From assembly GCA_020697025.1 (NCBI GenBank), contig JAJFBO010000001.1, positions 1-20,734 on the forward strand: a DNA stretch of 20,734 nucleotides. The letters are read 5' to 3'. The DNA comes from Burkholderiales bacterium. Lineage in GTDB: Bacteria; Pseudomonadota; Gammaproteobacteria; Burkholderiales; UBA11063. The position numbers and the translations under genes are program-made. Positions 14,657 through 20,734 of the stretch are shown piece by piece; within the stretch, counting starts at the first letter, position 1, and every line of letters starts with the position of its first letter. Below the pieces are notes generated by a model. That model saw only the letters and a program-made list of their open reading frames with translations, searched no databases and was not told the origin of the DNA.

Positions 14657-15259
14657 TTGATATTAACATTAGGTATTACTGGGGCCACTGGCATTCCTTT
14701 GGCATTTACCTTATTGGATCAATTATTAAAATTAAATTGTACAGTGCATCTGGTTATTACTAATGCCGGGATTATTACTGCTAAGCAGGAAACTGGAATC
14801 AGTTTATCTGGTAATCCTAATGCAACAAGAGATAATCTTATAAAAGAGTTAAATTTAATTAATAATCAAAATCTTTTTGTTTATACCAATAACGACTGGT
14901 ATGCTCCGATGGCATCTGGAAGCAATGTCAGTGATGCTATGGTAGTTTGTCCATGTTCTATGGCAAGTCTTGGCAAAATTGCCAATGGCATTGGTGATGA
15001 TTTACTCTGTCGTGCTGCAGATGTAGTGCTTAAAGAGCGCAAAAATCTTATTCTTGTGCCCCGGGAAACACCCTTATCGGCCATACATTTAGCTAATATG
15101 CAAAAATTAGCTGCATTAAATGTCTGTATACTACCGCCAATGCCTGCTTTTTATACTCATCCACAAAGTGTGCAGGATATAGTTGATTTTATCGTTGGCC
15201 GTATACTAGATCAGTTAGGCCTGGTAAATAATTTAGTTAAGCCATGGGGCGCTAAATAA
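14657..15259 (+). CDS. ubiX: Flavin prenyltransferase UbiX
   Basis: UbiX attaches a dimethylallyl group to FMN to make prenyl-FMN, the cofactor of the UbiD decarboxylase in ubiquinone synthesis. Start: the frame is open from 14618, but the best site is TTG at 14657, preceded by AAGGAG at 14645-14650 and giving the family N-terminus MILTLGITGATGIP (200 residues). Other motifs are CPCSMASLGKIANGIGDDLLCRAADV (FMN and phosphate site), KERKNLILVPRETPLSAIHLANM and MPAFYTHPQSVQDIVDFIVGR. The gene follows pfp by 35 bases on the same strand. No ubiD is in the window. Confidence 0.94.
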   Translation: MILTLGITGATGIPLAFTLLDQLLKLNCTVHLVITNAGIITAKQETGISLSGNPNATRDNLIKELNLINNQNLFVYTNNDWYAPMASGSNVSDAMVVCPCSMASLGKIANGIGDDLLCRAADVVLKERKNLILVPRETPLSAIHLANMQKLAALNVCILPPMPAFYTHPQSVQDIVDFIVGRILDQLGLVNNLVKPWGAK

Positions 15260-15411
15260 CCAATAAAATTTTCTGTAGTAAAATTCTATTTATATTATTA
15301 CCCATAGTGAATTCAGTCTTACATGTATACTATACCAATTAAAAGCACTAATAGTTAACTTTCAATCATATATTAACGCTTTTTAAGGTTAGCGATAGTA
15401 TGGATATATTC

Positions 15412-15436
15412 TAGCATAGATAAAGATATCTAGCTA
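15412..15436. repeat. Hairpin at the end of the transglutaminase-like gene
   Basis: TAGC, a bulged base, TAGATA, loop AAGA, TATCTA and GCTA form a 10-bp stem with one bulge, lying over the stop codon of the leftward gene. It may be a convergent terminator for this gene and ubiX, but no T-run follows on either strand. The remaining 15260-15411 stretch shows only AT-rich sequence. Confidence 0.35.
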
Positions 15437-16359
15437 ACTGAACAGCCTTTGCATTGATTCTTGCCTTTAAAAGGCTTAAGCTCATAATAATCGAACCATC
15501 CTTTAAATTGGGATTGTAAAGATTTATACAGCTTAGCCATACTAGGGTCATAAGTACGAATCTGATTACGCCTAAGTTTAGAAAAAAGTGGGGTTACCAA
15601 CCATTGAGTTTTTGGCCTAATATATAATATATCATAAACACCATCTTGACTAAATAACTCAGTTACCTTCTTACTTACTTCTGGTGACAGTTTAACTCCT
15701 CTACCATCTTTGTCTTCTTCATCTTTGATTGTATCAAGAAAATTAGTTCTTAATCTTTTAATTTGATTTTCAAAGGCATCAACCGCAAATAAAGTTCCAC
15801 TTTTACCTTGAATTAAAATAAAAACATGATTGCCTGATGTGGGGGTATGTCTACCCTCATCAGCTTCTGCCTTTATATATATAGCCTTTGTAAAAAAGGA
15901 CGGGGTATCATTTTCCTCATCATTTAAAATATTAAATTCAAAAATAATCTTTACTAAATCTGCATAATCATTACAAGTACCTGATTTCATATCCCAAGCT
16001 GTTTTAGCTCCTTCAGCAAAAAATTTAGAACTAACTAACTCGTTCAGATTAACACCAATTCTTCTTTCCTTATGAATATCTTCTAACTTCTGGTAAGCAT
16101 TTTTCACATTTGTATCCCACGGCACCTTTTCTAAGCTGTTATAATCATATTTAGTTTTTTCTTCTATTTGCTTATTTATAAGCTGCTCTGCCCTAAGTTT
16201 TCCGGGTGCGTGAAGTGGATTGGACTGAAAATGCTCAAAAATGGGATTAAGTATCTGCTGTCTTAACTCAAACTCTTCATCGTCTGCTTGGGTTGCAAAA
16301 CATAATGAAGTAATTGAAAACAGTGCTGATAATAAAAATAATTTCATTATTTTTTTCAT
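15430..16359 (-). CDS. Secreted transglutaminase-like (papain-fold) protein
   Basis: A 309-residue protein with a signal peptide (residues 1 to about 22, ALFSITSLCFA). The middle carries a probable Cys-His-Asp triad in the order and spacing of transglutaminase-like domains: C129 in GTCNDYADLVKIIFEF, H178 in GNHVFILIQG, D194 in LFAVDAF. The C-terminus is basic and ends with CKGCS. Such domains act as proteases, amidases or crosslinking enzymes, on cell wall or host targets when exported; nothing here fixes the substrate. The gene stands alone, convergent with ubiX and divergent from grxD. The ATG at 16359 has only a weak GAG upstream; a second in-frame ATG at 16347 is possible. Not recognised as a named family. 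Confidence 0.75.
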   Translation of the reverse strand: MKKIMKLFLLSALFSITSLCFATQADDEEFELRQQILNPIFEHFQSNPLHAPGKLRAEQLINKQIEEKTKYDYNSLEKVPWDTNVKNAYQKLEDIHKERRIGVNLNELVSSKFFAEGAKTAWDMKSGTCNDYADLVKIIFEFNILNDEENDTPSFFTKAIYIKAEADEGRHTPTSGNHVFILIQGKSGTLFAVDAFENQIKRLRTNFLDTIKDEEDKDGRGVKLSPEVSKKVTELFSQDGVYDILYIRPKTQWLVTPLFSKLRRNQIRTYDPSMAKLYKSLQSQFKGWFDYYELKPFKGKNQCKGCSVS

Positions 16360-16554
16360 AATTTACTCATTTATAAAATTTACTACCAATATTATATATT
16401 AATTAAAATAATTTTAATATGAAAATTTTTGGTTTATATGTATAAAATAAATGTACTTAGTATTTTTTACTTTAATATTTTGTAATTTTATAAATTGTCC
16501 TGTCTGATTACTGTACAATATAGGGTTAGAAAAAATTTAAAGGAAATATGTAGT

Positions 16555-16863
16555 ATGCCAGATGTACAAGAAAAAATAAAACAGCAAATAAGTGGACATA
16601 AGATAGTATTATACATGAAAGGAACATCCAAGTTTCCAATGTGTGGTTTTTCAGGTCGTGTACTAAAGATATTATCTGCTTGTGACGTAAAAGATTTTTT
16701 TACGGTTAATGTTCTGGAAGATGAAGAGATCAGACAAGGTATAAAAGAATATTCAAATTGGCCTACGGTTCCGCAATTATATATAAATGGCCAATTTATT
16801 GGCGGTTCTGATATTGTGGCTGAAATGTATGAATCGGGCGAACTACAGCAGCTTTTGCAATAG
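16555..16863 (+). CDS. grxD: Monothiol glutaredoxin, Grx4 (GrxD) type
   Basis: A small CGFS glutaredoxin that binds a [2Fe-2S] cluster with glutathione and delivers it to other proteins. The ATG at 16555 gives 102 residues, the usual length. AGGAAA lies about 8 bases upstream, whereas the open frame reaching back to 16495 adds residues unlike the family. Motifs: KGTSKFPMCGFSGR with C30, WPTVPQLYINGQFIGGSDI (glutathione site). The nnrD gene starts three bases after its stop. The 195 bases between this start and the gene at 16359 are AT-rich, with no promoter that I can assign firmly. Confidence 0.96.
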   Translation: MPDVQEKIKQQISGHKIVLYMKGTSKFPMCGFSGRVLKILSACDVKDFFTVNVLEDEEIRQGIKEYSNWPTVPQLYINGQFIGGSDIVAEMYESGELQQLLQ

Positions 16864-16866
16864 CAG

Positions 16867-17787
16867 ATGAAAACACAAGTTCATTTGGCTACTAACAAGC
16901 AAATAGCATCACAAGCCCAAAGATTAAAAATTCCACTGCTTACTAATAGTTTGGAAAATATTAATTGTAAAGTCTTAGTAAGAAATAAATTAAATACAAA
17001 TAAAGGAGATTTTGGTACTGTTGGTATAATTGGTGGTGCATGCGGTATGCATGGGTCAATTTATCTTGCTGGTCGTTCTGCCATGCTTTGCGGAGCAGGA
17101 AAAGTAGTATTAGGCTCATTGGATCAAGGATTAAGTATTGATTTGCTAATGCCAGAATTATTAACTGGAAAACCCAAGGATATAATAAAAAATATTGAAA
17201 ATTATGATGTGGTAGTAGTTGGTCCTGGTTTAGGCCAAAAAGAAGTTGCACATAAAATTCTTGAAAAGATTCTTGTTTTACAGCCAGCAACTAAACTTAT
17301 TTTTGATGCTGATGCGCTAAATATTATTGCAGGTAATCCCCGGTGGCATTATCAATTTCGTGCTTTGCCAAATAAAGTCATTACGCCGCATCCTAAAGAA
17401 GCATCTAGACTTTTAAGTTGTACAGTAGAGCAAATTCAAAACTCAAGAGTAGAAAGTATTAAAAAATTAAGCGAATATTATAATTCAGGAACTTTGCTAA
17501 AGGGTTATACTTCACTATTATATAATGGTAAGGAGTTATTTATAAATCCTACAGGTAATCCGGGCTTATCAAATGCCGGGCAAGGGGATACGTTGTGTGG
17601 AATTATTGCTGCATTTATATCTCAGGGCATGCCTTTATTTGAAAGCTTACGTTTTGGAACATTAATTCATGGGGCAGCAGCTGATGAACTAGCACTTGAA
17701 TATGCTGGACTAATAGGTATTTTAGCTTCTGATGTTGGAAATAAGTCACGAAAATTAATTAATCAGGTAATTGCTTGCCTAAAATAA
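16867..17787 (+). CDS. nnrD: ADP-dependent (S)-NAD(P)H-hydrate dehydratase
   Basis: NnrD dehydrates S-NAD(P)HX back to NAD(P)H with ADP, completing the repair begun by NnrE. The 306-residue protein has the ribokinase-like carbohydrate-kinase fold: GDFGTVGIIGGACGMHGSIYLAGRSAMLCGAGKV, VVVVGPGLGQ, LIFDADALNII, ITPHPKEASRLL, GTLLKGYTSLL, and GNPGLSNAGQGDTLCGIIAA with the catalytic aspartate (about D241). It is a stand-alone NnrD, not fused to NnrE. It starts three bases after grxD without a clear Shine-Dalgarno, so translation is probably coupled. cphA follows after 14 bases. Confidence 0.93.
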   Translation: MKTQVHLATNKQIASQAQRLKIPLLTNSLENINCKVLVRNKLNTNKGDFGTVGIIGGACGMHGSIYLAGRSAMLCGAGKVVLGSLDQGLSIDLLMPELLTGKPKDIIKNIENYDVVVVGPGLGQKEVAHKILEKILVLQPATKLIFDADALNIIAGNPRWHYQFRALPNKVITPHPKEASRLLSCTVEQIQNSRVESIKKLSEYYNSGTLLKGYTSLLYNGKELFINPTGNPGLSNAGQGDTLCGIIAAFISQGMPLFESLRFGTLIHGAAADELALEYAGLIGILASDVGNKSRKLINQVIACLK

Positions 17788-17801
17788 ATAAAGGGGTATT
17801 T

Positions 17802-20612
17802 ATGAAAATTTTGTCAACAAATGTTTATGTAGGGCCAAATGTATACGCTTCATTTCCAGTAATTCGTCATGTTATTGACCTGGGTGTATTAGAAAATTGG
17901 CCATCTGTAAAACTTGGAAACGATTTTATTGATGGCTTAATTAGTGCCTTGCCTGGCCTTAAAACCCATGGCTGCTCTTACCGGTCATCAGGCGGCTTTA
18001 TACGCCGGCTTCGGGAAGGGGAAGGCACATGGCTTGGACATATCTGGGAACATGTTACTTTGGAAATGCAGGGATTGGCCGGGAGCGATGTCAGCTTTGG
18101 CAAAACTCGCTCGACTGATAAAATCGGCGAATACAACATGGTTTTTGAATATAAACAAAAAGATGTTGGACTACGGGCTTGTTTATTAGCGCGTGATTTA
18201 TTGATATCTTTGATGCCAAAAGAAGTACAAACTCAACTGAATCTGGATTTAGCTGGTTTTAATTTTGAAGAAGAACGCGTTGCTTTTATCCGTTTTGCAC
18301 AGAGCAAACAATTTGGCCCAAGTACACAGTCCCTGGTTGATGCAGCAAAACTTCGTGGTATACCGTATATTCGGTTAAATAATCAATCATTGGTCCAATT
18401 CGGACATGGTAAATTTCAAAAACGTATCCGGGCAACAATAACCAGCCAAACTACAGATATAGCAGTTGTTTTGGCTAGTGATAAGGAAGCAACAAACCAG
18501 TTATTAGATGCTCTGGGTTTACCCGTACCACAACAAAAATTAGTGAGAACGCCATTTGAAGCGGTTGCTGCTGCTAATCGCTTAGGCTATCCGGTAGTAG
18601 TAAAACCATTAGATGCCAACCATGGCCGGGGTATTTCAATTAATCTTACTGACGATAAACAAGTTATGGAGGCTTTTGAAGTAGCAGTTGAGCATGCCCG
18701 TTATGCATTGGTTGAACAATATATAATCGGGTTTGATCACAGGATGCTGGTGGTTAATGGTAAATTAGTTGCAGTTGCAATACGGGTTCCAGGTCCTGTG
18801 ATTGGTGATGGCATTCATACAATAAGTCAATTAGTAGATATAGTAAATGAAGACGCCCGCCGTGGCGTTGGACATGAAAAAGTTTTGACTCGTATTGAAT
18901 TAGATTATCAGGCAGAGGCATTAATGGAATTTGCGGGTTATAATGCCAATAGTATCTTGCCTAAAGATGAGTTACTTTATTTACGTTCTACAGCTAATTT
19001 ATCTACAGGCGGTACAGCTATTGATATGACTGATGTTGTACATCCGGATAACAGGCATATGGCAGAACGGGCTGTTGGGGCTGTAGGGTTGGATGTTGGC
19101 GGTGTTGATTTTCTAACCGCTGATATTACTAAATCCTATTTGGAAGTTGGTGGTGCTATTGTTGAAGTAAATGCAGCTCCCGGGTTTCGTATGCATGTGT
19201 CTCCAAGTGAAGGCAAATCAAGAGATGTAGCTGGGGCAGTTATGAATATGTTATTTCCCAATAAACATGAAGCGCGTATTCCTATTGCAACAATTACGGG
19301 TACCAATGGAAAAACAACAACCTCACGCATGGTGGCGCATATGTGGAAGCATGCAGGTAAGCAAGTTGGTTTAACTACAACAGATGGTATTTATGTAAAT
19401 GGGCGCTTGACAGTAGCCGGAGATACTACCGGACCAAAATCAGCACAAATGGTACTTCGCGACCCTTCTGTTGATATAGGTATATTTGAAACAGCCAGGG
19501 GCGGACTATTACGTAATGGATTAGGGTTTGATTATTGTAATGTGGGTGCTTGTTTAAATGTTTCATCTGATCACTTAGGTTTACATGGGGTAACTACTAT
19601 TGCAGAACTTAGCCGTGTAAAACGAATCGTAGTAGAAGCAGCAAAAGATACAGCTGTATTAAATGCTGATGATGCAGAATGTTTAAAGATGTCAGCTTAT
19701 ACACAGGCAAAAAACATTTTTTATGTTACCATGAATCCTGAACATGATTTAGTACGCGAACATATTCGTGCAGGCGGAAAAGCAATAACTTTAGAAAGTA
19801 GTTTAAATGGCTCAATGATTACTATATTTGATAATCTTGTGCATATGCCGGTATTATGGACGCATCTTATTCCAGCTACAATTGAAGGTAAAGCTATACA
19901 TAATGTACAAAATGCTATGTTTGCTGCAGCTATAACTTATAGTATGGGTATGAGCTTGGATGATATTAAAAATGGATTAATGACATTTACTACAAGTTTT
20001 TTTCAGGCTCCTGGACGCATGAATTTCTTTGAAGAGCATCCCTTCAAGGTTTTACTGGATTATGCACATAATCCGGCAGCACTAACATTGTTATGTGATT
20101 TGGTGGGTAAACTTGATGTACGCGGCAAACGTATATGTGTAATTTCAGCACCAGGGGACAGGCGTAATCAAGATGTCTTGGAATTAGCTACTATTGCGGC
20201 TGGTTGTTTTGACAGGTTTATTTGTAAGCAAGATGATGGTAAACGCGGACGTTCAGATGGTGAGATACCTGAGCTATTAAAAGGTGGCTTAATTGCTGCA
20301 GGAGTTAAACCTGAAAATATTCATGTGATATTAAGTGAAGAAGAAGCTATTAATTATGGTTTATCTCATGCTGCAGAAAATGATTTATTAGTGATTTTAG
20401 CAGATGATATTAAACGCAGCTGGAGACAGATTACCCAGTTTAACACGAGCAATGAAGAACAAGAGAAGACTCAGCAAACAATCAGTGCTAAGCCAGTTAA
20501 GATTAAGAGTAATTTATCAGAAGAGTTAAGCCAAATAATTCGTGGCGGAATTGTCAGTGATGAAAGAGGCGTGCGTATTGCTTATACTGAAGATGATGAA
20601 ATATCAGATTAA
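17802..20612 (+). CDS. cphA: Cyanophycin synthetase CphA
   Basis: CphA polymerises aspartate and arginine, with ATP, into cyanophycin, a nitrogen reserve granule. The ATG at 17802 is chosen because AAGGGG lies five bases upstream and the N-terminus (MKILSTNVYVGPNVYASFPVIRH) fits the family; an earlier ATG at 17775 overlaps nnrD. The 936-residue protein is of normal length. It has an N-terminal domain (LGHIWEHVTLEMQGLAG). The ATP-grasp domain covers about residues 215-485 (VVVKPLDANHGRGISINL, VNAAPGFRMHVSPSEGK). The Mur-ligase-like domain has its P-loop GTNGKTTT near residue 500, then DYAHNP and ISAPGDRRNQD. The C-terminal tail is polar. Another gene begins 17 bases downstream. No cyanophycinase is seen in the window. 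Confidence 0.96.
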   Translation: MKILSTNVYVGPNVYASFPVIRHVIDLGVLENWPSVKLGNDFIDGLISALPGLKTHGCSYRSSGGFIRRLREGEGTWLGHIWEHVTLEMQGLAGSDVSFGKTRSTDKIGEYNMVFEYKQKDVGLRACLLARDLLISLMPKEVQTQLNLDLAGFNFEEERVAFIRFAQSKQFGPSTQSLVDAAKLRGIPYIRLNNQSLVQFGHGKFQKRIRATITSQTTDIAVVLASDKEATNQLLDALGLPVPQQKLVRTPFEAVAAANRLGYPVVVKPLDANHGRGISINLTDDKQVMEAFEVAVEHARYALVEQYIIGFDHRMLVVNGKLVAVAIRVPGPVIGDGIHTISQLVDIVNEDARRGVGHEKVLTRIELDYQAEALMEFAGYNANSILPKDELLYLRSTANLSTGGTAIDMTDVVHPDNRHMAERAVGAVGLDVGGVDFLTADITKSYLEVGGAIVEVNAAPGFRMHVSPSEGKSRDVAGAVMNMLFPNKHEARIPIATITGTNGKTTTSRMVAHMWKHAGKQVGLTTTDGIYVNGRLTVAGDTTGPKSAQMVLRDPSVDIGIFETARGGLLRNGLGFDYCNVGACLNVSSDHLGLHGVTTIAELSRVKRIVVEAAKDTAVLNADDAECLKMSAYTQAKNIFYVTMNPEHDLVREHIRAGGKAITLESSLNGSMITIFDNLVHMPVLWTHLIPATIEGKAIHNVQNAMFAAAITYSMGMSLDDIKNGLMTFTTSFFQAPGRMNFFEEHPFKVLLDYAHNPAALTLLCDLVGKLDVRGKRICVISAPGDRRNQDVLELATIAAGCFDRFICKQDDGKRGRSDGEIPELLKGGLIAAGVKPENIHVILSEEEAINYGLSHAAENDLLVILADDIKRSWRQITQFNTSNEEQEKTQQTISAKPVKIKSNLSEELSQIIRGGIVSDERGVRIAYTEDDEISD

Positions 20613-20629
20613 AACCGATGGAGAATTTA

Positions 20630-20734
20630 GTGAATAATTCGTTTAAGTTGCCAGAAGGTAGATCAACCCGCTTATTTGGAGATAATTTATTTTTTGATAA
20701 CTCTGGCGCAGTGCTAGATGTGCCTGTTACAGAT
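20630..20734 (+). CDS. Start of an unrecognised gene after cphA (partial)
   Basis: An open frame runs to the window edge. GTG at 20630 is the likely start, with GGAG six bases upstream; an in-frame ATG at 20618 is the alternative. The 35 visible residues (MNNSFKLPEGRSTRLFGDNL onward) do not let me name the family. In betaproteobacteria cphA is often followed by a second synthetase, cphA', but this N-terminus does not clearly match it. Its close spacing to cphA suggests the same operon. Confidence 0.6.
   Translation, partial: MNNSFKLPEGRSTRLFGDNLFFDNSGAVLDVPVTD

Noticed and set aside
17775..17801. Earlier ATG for CphA
   Set aside because: Overlaps nnrD and lacks a Shine-Dalgarno, while AAGGGG precedes the ATG at 17802.
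1..20734. CRISPR arrays, tRNA or rRNA genes
   Set aside because: No regularly spaced repeats and no tRNA- or rRNA-like stretches were seen when reading both strands; a covariance search could still find something missed.

Overview
The window is about 20.7 kb of AT-rich chromosome from a Gram-negative proteobacterium. LptD, SurA, MnmE, UbiX, a CGFS glutaredoxin and PdxA are all present. The lptD-surA-pdxA order is typical of beta- and gammaproteobacteria. A PPi-type phosphofructokinase and cyanophycin synthetase lean slightly towards a low-GC betaproteobacterium, but the species cannot be fixed from this sequence.

Positions 1-1820 look like an accessory island. An AbiE-type toxin-antitoxin pair is read leftwards; the toxin runs off the window edge. 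Upstream of it is a 134-aa gene of unknown function with an unusual leader. The leader has a strong sigma70-like promoter, a first target site, a terminator hairpin, a compact GC-rich structured RNA resembling the phage C4 (P1/P7) and CI (P4) antisense RNAs, and a second target site lying on the gene's Shine-Dalgarno. Two short stretches in the RNA are complementary to both target sites. This is the most interesting system here.

Positions 1855-6011 carry a VOC-fold protein, an NnrE epimerase that appears split from the VOC gene by an in-frame stop codon, an isochorismatase-like cysteine hydrolase, mnmE with a TTG start, and a secreted alpha/beta hydrolase.

Positions 6070-8166 hold one transposed unit. 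It has 17-bp perfect inverted ends and a 9-bp target duplication. It carries a secreted protein made of two repeats, plus a decayed IS4-type transposase that retains its own extra left end inside the unit.

Positions 8458-15259 form a dense rightward cluster: lptD, surA, pdxA, PPi-dependent phosphofructokinase, ubiX. LptD and SurA act together in outer-membrane assembly. A convergent secreted transglutaminase-like protein follows. The right end has grxD, nnrD and cphA (cyanophycin synthetase), tightly spaced, and the start of one more gene. NnrE and NnrD, often fused in other bacteria, are encoded about 14 kb apart.
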